DNA of 64,000 nt, from positions 1,302,001 through 1,366,000 of the forward strand of contig NZ_JAAGWY010000001.1 of assembly GCF_010686705.1 (NCBI RefSeq), read 5' to 3'. The position numbers and the translations under genes were made by a program. The first letter of the stretch is position 1; each line of letters begins with the position of its first letter. Below the pieces are notes generated by a model. It did not search any database, was not told the DNA's origin, and saw nothing but the letters and a program-made list of their open reading frames with translations. Shown here in pieces: positions 39,459-47,389 of this stretch. The stretch comes from Leifsonia tongyongensis (GTDB lineage Bacteria > Actinomycetota > Actinomycetes > Actinomycetales > Microbacteriaceae).

Positions 39459-39721
39459 GGTGATTCCTACCGGTGATCGATGATTTCTACTGGTTTCGCA
39501 TATGAAATACGTGTGGTGCAAACACAGAAGTTTACCCTCGGCCCTCTACGCGCGCAGAGGTGCTCTACACAACCAATGGTGACACCGGCGTCCGACACTT
39601 CCAGGGTCGGGTGGGTACCTCACGCACTACTTTCGCGCAGCCGCACTACTTCGTTGCGAGCGCACCAGTACCACGTAGTGCCGTGGGACAAAACACGTGC
39701 GCCCAGCGCACAGCCTTCGGC
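39459..39721. repeat. 263-base gap with degenerate GCACTAC/GTCCC element
   Basis: No gene is visible. GCACTAC occurs directly at 39624 and 39643, and the opposite-strand partner GTAGTGCCGTGGGAC lies at 39675-39689, recreating in decayed form the GCACTA...GTCCC plan of the 12.7 and 14.5 kb elements. The element follows the 3' end of the HAD gene (minus strand). The upper part near the lipoprotein start is AT-richer and should hold its promoter. Confidence 0.5.
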
Positions 39722-40399
39722 TCAGCCGAGCAGCAGCGTGCTCAGCTGGTCGGTCGAGTGCACGACGGCGATCGCGCCGGCGGCCTCAGCAGGCGAACCG
39801 TAGCCCCATTCGACGAGGATCGTCGGCAGGCCGTGTTCGGTCGCGCCTTCCACATCGTGGGACCGGTCGCCGACCATGACGGTCTGCGAAAGGTCGACGC
39901 CCTGCTCGGTGAGGCGTCGCAGCGCTTCGGCGACGACATCCCCCTTCGCGCTGCGCGATTCATCCTCGGATGCTCCGCAGATGACGTCGAAGTATTCGGT
40001 GAGCCCGAAGTGGTCGAGAATGCGCCGCGCCTGCAGTTCAGGCTTGCTGGTCGCGACGGCGAGCGGGATGCCCGCATCCTTGAGTCGCTTGAGCACGCCA
40101 CGCACACCCGGGAAGACGGCTGAGTCGAAGGCGCCGTCCTCGTGGTAGCTGGCGCGGTAGATGGCGAGCGCGTCGCGGGCCTCGCTCTCGCTCATGTGTG
40201 CGAAGTCGCGGAAGGAGTCGAGCAGGGGCGGCCCCACGTATTCGACGAGTTCGGCCGGCGAGGGGATGGGCAGGCCGAGGGCCTGAAGCGTTGCTGCGAT
40301 CGACTTGGTGATGCCGGGCGCGGAGTCTGTGATGGTGCCGTCGAGATCGAACAGGACGCAGGTCCAGGTTCGAGTGACGGTCAGGGTCGGGTTAGTCAT
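39722..40399 (-). CDS. HAD-superfamily phosphatase, phosphoglycolate-phosphatase-like
   Basis: A 225-residue HAD hydrolase with motif I FDLDGTITDS (nucleophile Asp18, acid/base Asp20), motif II in AVATSKPEL (about 115-123), and motif III/IV in KGDVVAEALRR and VMVGDRSHDVEGA (about 175-195). The helical cap lies between motifs I and II. Gph/PPase-type enzymes hydrolyse phosphoglycolate or pyrophosphate; some relatives act on nucleotides. Start ATG 40399. Confidence 0.9.
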   Translation of the reverse strand: MTNPTLTVTRTWTCVLFDLDGTITDSAPGITKSIAATLQALGLPIPSPAELVEYVGPPLLDSFRDFAHMSESEARDALAIYRASYHEDGAFDSAVFPGVRGVLKRLKDAGIPLAVATSKPELQARRILDHFGLTEYFDVICGASEDESRSAKGDVVAEALRRLTEQGVDLSQTVMVGDRSHDVEGATEHGLPTILVEWGYGSPAEAAGAIAVVHSTDQLSTLLLG

Positions 40400-40436
40400 A
40401 ACCGTCCAATAGTAGGTTCCGGAATTCGGTGTTTGC

Positions 40437-40853
40437 TCAACGTCCGCTGAGAGCGGATTCGATGTGTGAGCGCGCGACGACCATCGTATTCGTTCCCGGA
40501 TTGAACTGAACAGCTACGAAATCCGCAGTTTCGATGAGTGCGAGCGCGTCGCGCGCGGGGATGATGATCGCCTGCACTTTGACGCCCTTCTTGACCGCAG
40601 CCCCGACCGCGTCGCGCAGTGCCTTCATGGAGGTGAACAGGGGAAGCACCGGCTCCCCTGCCGTCGAGGCGATGGTGCGGATGCGCGTGCCGGACTCCTG
40701 GGTGGACCCAGTGACATCGACGACCAGGCCACCCGTGAGCGCGGCGTCGAGGAGAGCATCCAGCGACTCGCGCGTCGGCTCGGCATTGATCGCATCCAGT
40801 GCTTTGCGCACAGGGACGTTCTCGTAACTCTGCGGGAACCGGCCGGCTTTCAT
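40437..40853 (-). CDS. SseB-domain protein
   Basis: A 138-residue protein with an SseB-type N-terminal domain: PLFTSMKALRDAVG (about 70-83) and QAIIIPARDALALIETADFVAVQFNPGT (in parts: IPARDALALIE, VAVQFNPG) are hallmarks of the family, which is widespread in actinobacteria with unknown role. Its ATG overlaps the nucS stop codon, so the two are co-expressed. Confidence 0.82.
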   Translation of the reverse strand: MKAGRFPQSYENVPVRKALDAINAEPTRESLDALLDAALTGGLVVDVTGSTQESGTRIRTIASTAGEPVLPLFTSMKALRDAVGAAVKKGVKVQAIIIPARDALALIETADFVAVQFNPGTNTMVVARSHIESALSGR

Positions 40854-41548
40854 CAGAAGAGCCTGCTCCCGCTGTCGTCCAGGCCGCGCATCGCGTCATA
40901 GTCGAGGACCAGGCAGCGGATGCCGCGGTCCTCGGCGAGTGTGCGCGCCTGCGGCTTGATCTCCTGTGCCGCGAAGACCCCGGTCACGGGGGCGAGGTGC
41001 GGGTCGCGGTTCATGAGTTCGAGGTAGCGGGTGAGCTGCTCGACGCCGTCGATGTCCCCGCGGCGCTTCAGTTCGACGGCGACCGATGAGCCGTTCGCAT
41101 CCCTCGCCAGGATGTCGACCGGCCCGATCGCGGTCATGTATTCGCGGCGCACGAGCGTATGCCCCTCGCCGAGGAGTTCGATCTGCTCGGCCAGCAGCTT
41201 CTGCAGGTGCGCTTCGACGCCGTCCTTCTGCAATCCGGGGTCGATGCCGAGTTCGTGCGCCGAGTCGTGGAGCACGTGATGGATGGACACCACGAGCATG
41301 TCCGCCGTCTTCGCCTGGCTCACACGCCACACTTCGGTCACGCCGGCTTCGGTCTGCGCATCGTCGGGCTCGAGCACGGTGAGGGTGCACGGCGGGCTCA
41401 TCCAGTTCAGCGGCTTGTAAGAGCCTCCGTCGGAGTGCACGAGAACGCTGCCGTCGGATTTGAGCATGAGGAGCCGGGTCGCGAGCGGAAGGTGCGCGCT
41501 CAGACGCCCGGCGTAGTCGACGGAGCACTGGGCAATGACGAGACGCAC
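40853..41548 (-). CDS. nucS: Endonuclease NucS (EndoMS)
   Basis: A 231-residue mismatch-specific endonuclease. I use the second of two adjacent GTG codons (41548), which gives the family start (M)[11 protein letters not shown] and lies six bases after a TAACCT box. The N-terminal DNA-binding domain is followed by a RecB-like nuclease domain with catalytic Asp145 (GPVDILARD), Glu159 and Lys161 (VAVELKRRG). The C-terminus SGSRLF resembles a beta-clamp-binding peptide. In actinobacteria lacking MutS/MutL, NucS carries the mismatch repair function. Confidence 0.94.
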   Translation of the reverse strand: MRLVIAQCSVDYAGRLSAHLPLATRLLMLKSDGSVLVHSDGGSYKPLNWMSPPCTLTVLEPDDAQTEAGVTEVWRVSQAKTADMLVVSIHHVLHDSAHELGIDPGLQKDGVEAHLQKLLAEQIELLGEGHTLVRREYMTAIGPVDILARDANGSSVAVELKRRGDIDGVEQLTRYLELMNRDPHLAPVTGVFAAQEIKPQARTLAEDRGIRCLVLDYDAMRGLDDSGSRLF

Positions 41549-41554
41549 CACTCG

Positions 41555-41560
41555 AGGTTA
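41555..41560 (-). promoter_or_regulatory. -10 box that fixes the nucS start
   Basis: TAACCT on the minus strand is six bases upstream of the second GTG (41548) and only three before the first, which favours the second as start of a leaderless mRNA. Confidence 0.55.
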
Positions 41561-41694
41561 ACGCACGCCGCCGACGCGTGCGTCCTCGCGCGTTCTCGTG
41601 TGCCCGCCCGTTCGGGCATTCCCCGCCACGTCGAGCGGGCGGGGACGTCCCGAGCTGGCGGGCACGCCGCCGGATGCTGGCCGGCGACCGACCC

Positions 41695-42951
41695 TTAAGC
41701 CTCGGCGCGCACGCGGGGCGCCCGAGCCCGCGACGCCTCGCGCACGGCGGGCGCTGCGAGCGCCGACGCCACCATGAGCACGAGCAGCACATACAGGGCG
41801 TTCAGGATCCCGAACGCCTGCCCCAGGAACCCGATCAGCGGCGGTCCCACGAGGAAGGCGCAGTAGCCGATCATCGCCACCGCGCTCACGCGGGCGGCCG
41901 GCTTGTCGGTGCCGTCGGCAGCCGCCGACATCCCGAGCGGGAAGCCGAGCGAGACGCCGAAGCCCCACAGAACCGTCCCGACCACGACCAGCCACAGGGG
42001 GCCGCCGAGAATGAACAGGAGCAGGCCGAGCACCCCCAGCCCCGCAGTGAGCCGGATGGAGTTGGTCCGGCCGATCCGGTCGACGAGCGGGCCGCCGAGG
42101 ATCCGGCCCACGGTCATCGCCGCGACGAAGAACCCGAAGACGAGTGCGCCGGTGGCGTTGGACTGGTGGTGTCCGTCGACCACGCCGAGGGCCAGCCAGT
42201 CGTTGGCGGATCCTTCGGCGAACGCCATCCCGAGCATCACGACGCCGATCAGGATGAGGCGCCAGTCGGCCCACACGGACAGGTTCTCGCGCAGGCGCTC
42301 GCCCCACGGACGCTTCTCGGGCACGCCCGCTTCGGGATCGCCGAGCTCGACTTCGTTCGGGATGAACCGCACCGCGACGATCGCGACACCGATGACCAGT
42401 ACGGCGATCCCCATGAGATGCCATGACACGTCGACGTGCAGGGCAGCGGCGGCGGCGCCGATTCCCGCGCCGACGACGGTGCCGAGGCTGAAGCACGCGT
42501 GCATGAGCGGCATCAGCGTCTTGCCGATCTCGCGCTCGACGGCCGCGCCTTCGACGTTCATCATCACGTCGACCATCCCGTTGCCGAAGCCGAGCAGGGC
42601 AAGGCCGAAGCCGACGACGGGCACGAAGTGGATGAACGACACACCGCTGCCGATCAGCACCATGCCGGCCGCCACGACACCGAGGGAGATGACCATGCCG
42701 CGGTGCGGGCCGACCTTGGCGAGCAACGGCGCGGATGCGACGAGGCCGAGGATGGCGCCGACGGACATCCCGAGGATCAGCAGGCCGACCTGGGCGGTGT
42801 CGAGGCCGAGCCCGTCGCGGACGCCGGGGACGCGCGCCACCCACGTCGCGAGACTGAGACCGCTGAGGATGAAGATGACGAACACCGCGTTGCGCCACGC
42901 CGAGAGTTCGCGCCGGCTGCGCGTGGTGTGTGCCGGTGTCGACTGCGACAT
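41695..42951 (-). CDS. MFS transporter of the FucP/YbjJ-like group
   Basis: A 418-residue twelve-helix transporter from ATG 42951 with an AGGGA site. The region WVARVPGVRDGLGLDTAQVGLLILG (in parts: ARVPGVRDGL, AQVGLLILG) at about 38-60 and LLGFGNGMVDVMMNVEGAAVE near 120 are typical of the YbjJ-like subgroup of sugar/unknown-solute MFS proteins. It faces a LacI regulator gene over a perfect 30-base palindrome, so expression is probably repressed until an inducer, likely a sugar, appears. Confidence 0.9.
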   Translation of the reverse strand: MSQSTPAHTTRSRRELSAWRNAVFVIFILSGLSLATWVARVPGVRDGLGLDTAQVGLLILGMSVGAILGLVASAPLLAKVGPHRGMVISLGVVAAGMVLIGSGVSFIHFVPVVGFGLALLGFGNGMVDVMMNVEGAAVEREIGKTLMPLMHACFSLGTVVGAGIGAAAAALHVDVSWHLMGIAVLVIGVAIVAVRFIPNEVELGDPEAGVPEKRPWGERLRENLSVWADWRLILIGVVMLGMAFAEGSANDWLALGVVDGHHQSNATGALVFGFFVAAMTVGRILGGPLVDRIGRTNSIRLTAGLGVLGLLLFILGGPLWLVVVGTVLWGFGVSLGFPLGMSAAADGTDKPAARVSAVAMIGYCAFLVGPPLIGFLGQAFGILNALYVLLVLMVASALAAPAVREASRARAPRVRAEA

Positions 42952-42999
42952 GATGTCCCTGATGGTTCGAAAGCGGTTGGACGTCTGGGTGAAGAGGCC

Positions 43000-43029
43000 G
43001 TCGAATCGATTCGATCGAATCGATTCGAC
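43000..43029. promoter_or_regulatory. Perfect 30-base palindrome, double LacI-type operator
   Basis: Two identical 14-base palindromes TCGAATCGATTCGA abut at 43001-43014 and 43015-43028; with flanking G and C the whole 43000-43029 is its own reverse complement. It lies 48 bases upstream of the MFS ATG and 51 bases upstream of the lacI GTG. LacI-family sites are palindromes with a central CG, as in each half here. Confidence 0.85.
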
Positions 43030-43080
43030 TAAGCTATCGGAGAAAGCGGCCGAATTCAACCGGCGTGGAAGGAAACATCC

Positions 43081-44148
43081 GTGAGCGACGAGTCGAGAAC
43101 GCACACCGGCGCACGCCCCACCCTCGCCGCGGTGGCGCAGCTCGCAGGGGTTTCCAACTCCACCGCATCGCTGGCGTTCAGCGGCACCGGGCCGGTCTCC
43201 GACGCGACGCGCGAACGCGTGCTCGCCGCCGCGCGCGAACTGAATTACGCGGGGCCGGACCCTCGAGCGCGTTCCCTCCGCACGGGTCGCTCCGGAATCG
43301 TCGGCGTCGTCATCGAGGAGCACGTGCGCGACGCGTTCCGCGACCCCATCAAGATCGCACTCCTCGACGGCATTTCGCAGGAGCTCGCCGTCATCGACGC
43401 CGGCCTTCTCATCCTCACCGACACGGGCGAGGCTGCTGGGCGCATCCAGGACGCTTCGATGGATGCGGTGGTACTGATCGGATGCAGCCCCCGCCTCGAC
43501 GAGTCGATCGCCGCTCTCCGCCAGCGCGGCATCCCCCTCGTCGCCATCGAGGGCGACCCGTCCGGCGACGTGCTGACCATCGGCCAGGACAACCGCGAAG
43601 CGACGCGTCTCGCCGCACAGCATCTCTGGGATCTCGGACATCGGGATGTCGCGCTCGTGACGCTCCCGCTCGACCGGGACCGCATCCGGGGGCCTCTCAC
43701 GCCGGAACGTGAGGCCCACGGAAGTTCGAACACGACGATGGAGCGACTCGCCGGCGCCCGCGACGTCTTTCCCGATGCGGTCGCGTTCACGGCCCGCGGG
43801 AGCTTCGTCGAAGAAGGAACCATCGCCGGGCATGCGCTGCTCGACGACCCGAATCACCGGCCGACCGCGATCATCGCGCAGAGCGATCTGCTCGCGGCCG
43901 GGGTGATCCGCGCCGCCGAGGAGCTCGAGATCGCCGTGCCAGGCGACCTCAGCGTCGTCGGCTTCGACGGGGTGCGCGTCGACGGACTGTGGCCGTACGA
44001 CCTGACGACGCTCGTCCAGCCGGCGGTCGAGAAGGGCCGGGCGGCGGGTGCCGCGATCGTCGAGATGCTCGACGGCGAGGCGCCGGAGCCCATCGGGTTC
44101 ACCAGCGAGTTCCACACCGGGAACACGACGGCCCCGCCGTCGCGGTGA
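43081..44148 (+). CDS. LacI-family transcriptional regulator
   Basis: A 355-residue regulator from a GTG with a GGAAGGA site. The helix-turn-helix and hinge occupy about 13-62 (TLAAVAQLAGVSNSTASLAFSG, then RELNYAGPD), followed by a periplasmic-binding-protein-like sensor domain to about 345 (GVVIEEHVRD, AIIAQSDLLAAGVIRAAEE, VVGFDGVRVD). Recognition helix variation (NSTASLAFSG) departs from the common V-S-x-x-T-V-S-R. It is divergent from an MFS transporter, its probable target, through the double palindrome. Confidence 0.92.
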   Translation: MSDESRTHTGARPTLAAVAQLAGVSNSTASLAFSGTGPVSDATRERVLAAARELNYAGPDPRARSLRTGRSGIVGVVIEEHVRDAFRDPIKIALLDGISQELAVIDAGLLILTDTGEAAGRIQDASMDAVVLIGCSPRLDESIAALRQRGIPLVAIEGDPSGDVLTIGQDNREATRLAAQHLWDLGHRDVALVTLPLDRDRIRGPLTPEREAHGSSNTTMERLAGARDVFPDAVAFTARGSFVEEGTIAGHALLDDPNHRPTAIIAQSDLLAAGVIRAAEELEIAVPGDLSVVGFDGVRVDGLWPYDLTTLVQPAVEKGRAAGAAIVEMLDGEAPEPIGFTSEFHTGNTTAPPSR

Positions 44149-44190
44149 CCGGATGCGCGGCGTCGTCAGCGAGCGCGCCCGCCGGTCACA

Positions 44191-44196
44191 TAGTGT
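44191..44196 (+). promoter_or_regulatory. -10 box of the M20 hydrolase gene
   Basis: TAGTGT ends six bases before the ATG at 44203; no ribosome site is present. Confidence 0.6.
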
Positions 44197-44202
44197 GAAA
44201 CC

Positions 44203-45414
44203 ATGACTGCGCTTGAAGAGCTCTACTACGACCTGCACGCCCACCCCGAGCTCTCCTTCGCGGAGCATCGGACTGCCGGAGTGGTCGCCGACGGCCTCAC
44301 CGCCCTCGGGCTCGATGTGACCGAGGGGATCGGCGGCACCGGCGTCGTCGGTGTCCTCGCGAACGGCAACGGTCCGACCGTGCTGCTCCGCGCCGACATG
44401 GACGGCCTTCCGGTGACGGAGGAGACCGGCCTGCCCTACGCGAGCACCCAGACCGTGGTCGACGAACATGGCCACGAAGTCGGGGTCATGCACGCGTGCG
44501 GGCACGACATCCACATCACCTGCCTGATCGGCGCCGTGGAGCGACTGATCGAGACGCGCTCGGAATGGAGCGGAACCGTCGTCGCGCTCTTCCAGCCCGC
44601 CGAGGAGCACGGCGGCGGCGCCCGGGTTATGGTCGAGGACGGCCTGTACGAGAAGGTTCCGAAGCCCGACATCGTGCTCGGCCAGCACGTGGCTCCTTAC
44701 CCGGCCGGCATCGTCGGAGCCCATTCGGGCCCCGCCATGGCTGCTGTCGACGCCATGGACGTGACGATGTTCGGGCGTGGTGGTCACGGTTCCCGGCCTG
44801 AGACCACCATCGACCCGGTCGTGATGGCCTCCGCTACCGTCATGCGTCTCCAGGGCGTGGTCTCGCGTGAGGTCGCCGCGTTCGACCCCGCGGTGGTGAC
44901 CGTCGGCTTCGTCTCAGCGGGCACGAAGAGCAACATCATCCCGGCTGAGGCGACCCTCGGCATCAGCATCCGGAGCTTCAGCGATCCCGTGCGCGAGCGC
45001 GTGGTCGGTGCGGTGGAGCGCATCGTGCGATCCGAGGCGCAGGCCTCCGGGGCGACCCGCGAACCGGAGTTCTCGGTGACCGAGGCCTATCCGGTGACCG
45101 TGAACGACCCGGATGCGACCGAACGCACCAACAACGCGTTCCGTGCCGCGTTCGGTGACGACCGTGTGTTCGACCCGGGGCTCATCGCCGGCAGCGAAGA
45201 CGTCGGCAACCTCGCGACCGCCGCAGGCGTGCCGCTCGTGTACTGGTTCCTCGGCGGAGCGGACCCCGCGGCGTATGCGGCGGCGGAGGCTGCGGGGACA
45301 CTCGACACGGACATCCCGTCGAACCACTCGCCGTTCTTCGCGCCGCTGCCGCAGCCGACGATCGACGCGGGTGTGGATGCGCTCGTCGTCGCGGCGCGGG
45401 AGTGGCTCGGCTAG
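44203..45414 (+). CDS. M20-family amidohydrolase
   Basis: A 403-residue metallopeptidase-fold hydrolase of the N-acyl-amino-acid amidohydrolase group (AbgB/HipO-like). Metal ligands are visible as Cys99 and His101 in HACGHDIH, Glu134-Glu135 in QPAEEHGGG, and a His in LGQHVAPYP; the dimerisation domain spans about 180-290 (GRGGHGSRPETTIDPV). Likely substrates are N-acyl or N-carbamoyl amino acids or indole conjugates; not resolved by sequence. It is monocistronic and ends at a nested dyad. Confidence 0.9.
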   Translation: MTALEELYYDLHAHPELSFAEHRTAGVVADGLTALGLDVTEGIGGTGVVGVLANGNGPTVLLRADMDGLPVTEETGLPYASTQTVVDEHGHEVGVMHACGHDIHITCLIGAVERLIETRSEWSGTVVALFQPAEEHGGGARVMVEDGLYEKVPKPDIVLGQHVAPYPAGIVGAHSGPAMAAVDAMDVTMFGRGGHGSRPETTIDPVVMASATVMRLQGVVSREVAAFDPAVVTVGFVSAGTKSNIIPAEATLGISIRSFSDPVRERVVGAVERIVRSEAQASGATREPEFSVTEAYPVTVNDPDATERTNNAFRAAFGDDRVFDPGLIAGSEDVGNLATAAGVPLVYWFLGGADPAAYAAAEAAGTLDTDIPSNHSPFFAPLPQPTIDAGVDALVVAAREWLG

Positions 45415-45429
45415 GGCTGTCCTCGTCGG

Positions 45430-45527
45430 CCGATCCGCGCGCGATCGGTTGCCACAAGGTCGCCGTTGTGCCCGATTGCTCGCCACAAAGATTGGCGACC
45501 AATCGGGAAATCGGCGAGCAATCGCGC
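45430..45527. terminator. Nested dyad between convergent genes
   Basis: CGATTGCTCGCC (45473-45484) pairs perfectly with 45513-45524; inside lies ATTGG-CGA-CCAAT (45491-45503), and to the left CACAA...TTGTG (45452-45469) and an imperfect GCGCGAT partner of the right end. The element fills the gap between the M20 gene and the convergent ppx gene. Confidence 0.6.
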
Positions 45528-45530
45528 GGG

Positions 45531-46457
45531 TCACGCGAGGTGGTCGAGGTAGCGCAGGATGATGCCTTCCCGCAGCGCCCACGGCGAGACTTCGAGCTCG
45601 TCGACGCGGAACGCGCGCATCGCCTCGCGCAGCACGATGCCGCCGGCGACGATCTGGAACGTGCGGTCGGCCGTGATGCCGGGGAGGGCGATGCGCGCCT
45701 CAGGCGGAAGCTGCGCGAGGCGGGGCACCCAGTCCCGGAGCTCACTGCGTTTGAGCAGGCTGCGTTCGGTGCCGCCAGGGCCAGGCGCCACGGAACCGGC
45801 GAGCCTGGCAAGGGATCGGATCGTCTTCGACGTGCCGATGACATGCTCGTCGTCGGGTCGGGCCGCGAAGGCGCCGACCGCTTCGGCGAGGACGGCGCGC
45901 GCGTGGACGCGCAACGCCTCCACCTGCGATTCGAGCGGGGGGTCGTCATGCAGGAAGCCGATCGTGCTGCGCCCGGCTCCGAGCGGGACCGACACGGCGA
46001 CATCCGGGATCTCGTCGACGCCGGAGGCGATCTCGAGCGACCCGCCACCGATGTCGAGGAGGAGGATGCTGCCGGCAGACCAGCCCGACCATCGCCGCAC
46101 CGCGAGAAAGGTCAGCCGCGCCTCATCCGCGCCGGAGAGCACCTGAAGGTCGACACCGGTCCGTTCCGTGATCAGGGCGAGGACTTCGGGCCCGTTCGTC
46201 GCCTCGCGGATCGCGGACGTCGCGAACGGCAGCAGCTCGTCGATCTCCTCGTCGGCCGCGGTCCGCACAGCCGCCCCGATCGCGTCCAGGATCGCGGCGA
46301 CACCCTCGTCGCTGATCGCGCCGTCAGGAGTGATGTACCGCATGAGGCGAAGCACGGATTTGTGCGCGGCGGCAGGGATGGGGCGGGCGCCGGGATGCGC
46401 ATCCACCACCAGGAGATGCACCGTGTTCGAACCCACATCGAGCACTCCGAGTCGCAT
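45531..46457 (-). CDS. ppx: Ppx/GppA-family phosphatase
   Basis: A 308-residue protein of the actin-like Ppx/GppA family, the short actinobacterial type without the extra C-terminal HD domain. Phosphate-binding loops are LDVGSNTVHLLV (about 5-16) and LLLDIGGGSLEIA (about 134-146); Glu in FATSAIREATNG (about 78-89) corresponds to the catalytic region. It hydrolyses polyphosphate or (p)ppGpp-type pentaphosphate. The ATG follows TAGTGT by six bases. Confidence 0.9.
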   Translation of the reverse strand: MRLGVLDVGSNTVHLLVVDAHPGARPIPAAAHKSVLRLMRYITPDGAISDEGVAAILDAIGAAVRTAADEEIDELLPFATSAIREATNGPEVLALITERTGVDLQVLSGADEARLTFLAVRRWSGWSAGSILLLDIGGGSLEIASGVDEIPDVAVSVPLGAGRSTIGFLHDDPPLESQVEALRVHARAVLAEAVGAFAARPDDEHVIGTSKTIRSLARLAGSVAPGPGGTERSLLKRSELRDWVPRLAQLPPEARIALPGITADRTFQIVAGGIVLREAMRAFRVDELEVSPWALREGIILRYLDHLA

Positions 46458-46463
46458 GGGACG

Positions 46464-46469
46464 ACACTA
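46464..46469 (-). promoter_or_regulatory. -10 box of ppx
   Basis: TAGTGT on the minus strand, six bases upstream of ATG 46457; leaderless arrangement. Confidence 0.6.
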
Positions 46470-46499
46470 TCGCCCGCGGCGGCGAAACGGGCGGGGGCC

Positions 46500-46528
46500 T
46501 TGCTGCAAGCGCTTGACGGGCGTACGTT
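46500..46528 (+). promoter_or_regulatory. Promoter with central palindrome for the small ORF/coiled-coil operon
   Basis: TTGCTG (46500-46505), a 17-base spacer and TACGTT (46523-46528) make a plausible promoter whose -10 lies seven bases from the ATG at 46536. The spacer begins with the palindrome CAAGCGCTTG (46506-46515), a LacI-type operator core with central CG. Confidence 0.55.
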
Positions 46529-46535
46529 CCGCGAC

Positions 46536-46613
46536 ATGAATGAGCAGAAGACCCAGATCGAAGTCCCATTCGGGCTCCGGCCCGCCCTTCACGAGACGGG
46601 GTGGGCAGCATGA
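46536..46613 (+). CDS. 25-residue leader-like small protein
   Basis: The frame encodes MNEQKTQIEVPFGLRPALHE followed by TGWAA. It starts seven bases after a -10 box with a well-spaced -35 and ends with its TGA inside the ATG of the next gene (ATGA at 46610-46613). Such coupling suggests that its translation controls or feeds the membrane protein gene. No known family; the existence of the peptide is inferred from signals only. Confidence 0.45.
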   Translation: MNEQKTQIEVPFGLRPALHETGWAA

Positions 46614-47164
46614 GCGCGGCCGGATGGATCGCGATCATCATCGCGGTCGTCGCCATCGTCGTGATCATCCTCATCATCACGATGTCGGGCCGGCGGCGCC
46701 GCGAGGCGGACCGCGTCCGAGCGGCCGAGATGCGCCAGAAGGCGGAGGCGGATGCGTTCGGCGCGCGCGAACAGCAGGCCAAGGCGGCACGAGCGCAGGC
46801 GGATGCGCAACAGGCCGAGGTGGATGCGGAGCGTCTGCGCCGCGAGGCCACCGAGCGCCAGAACGAGGCGCAGGATGCGCAGGCACGGGCCGCCGAGCAG
46901 GCTCGTCACGCCGACAAGATCGACCCTGACGTGAAGGGCGACGGCACCGTTCCGGAGGAGCGGATGAACAGACGTGCGGACGGCGCGAGCCCCGCGGCCG
47001 CTCCCGCCACGGCTGCGCCTGCGGCCGCGCAGCCCGCAGCAGCTCCGCCCACGACGGCGCAGCCCGCGGCAGCGCCACCCGCGGCAGCCCCGCCCGCGGC
47101 AGCGCCACCTACCTCGACCAACCCGGCCCCCGGTACGGTCGGACCCGACGGGGTCCGCCGCTAG
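46610..47164 (+). CDS. Single-pass membrane protein with coiled coil and Ala-Pro tail
   Basis: A 184-residue protein. Residues 5-27 are a membrane helix at the extreme N-terminus (WIAIIIAVVAIVVIILIIT), followed by basic residues, then a long charged coiled coil (about 33-103, READRVRAAEMRQKAEADAF and similar heptads rich in Ala, Glu, Gln and Arg), and an Ala-Pro low-complexity tail (about 128-175). The tail should be in the cytoplasm given the basic RRRRE after the helix. Function unknown; the build resembles envelope-stress or scaffold proteins. Confidence 0.72.
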   Translation: MSAAGWIAIIIAVVAIVVIILIITMSGRRRREADRVRAAEMRQKAEADAFGAREQQAKAARAQADAQQAEVDAERLRREATERQNEAQDAQARAAEQARHADKIDPDVKGDGTVPEERMNRRADGASPAAAPATAAPAAAQPAAAPPTTAQPAAAPPAAAPPAAAPPTSTNPAPGTVGPDGVRR

Positions 47165-47185
47165 CTGCGCGCCACTGACCGGGAG

Positions 47186-47216
47186 ATGCGGGGCGGCGGG
47201 TGAAGCCGCCCCGCAT
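47186..47216 (+). terminator. Hairpin terminator after the coiled-coil gene
   Basis: ATGCGGGGCGGC (47186-47197) pairs perfectly with 47205-47216 around a 7-base loop. The rest of the gap to 47389 shows only AGTAGT iterations and no gene. Confidence 0.78.
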
Positions 47217-47389
47217 GCGCGATCGTTCCTTTCGCCGCCGCCAGGTCTGACGACCCGTTTGCGGGATGCGCGGCCGCTGCACCCGAACATCGTGCCGCGC
47301 GGAACTTCATGAACGCATGTCGAGCGTAGGTGCGGACTCACGCCGTTTCAGTAGTCGCTCATGAGATTGCAGTAGTGATTCGGGTGGAA

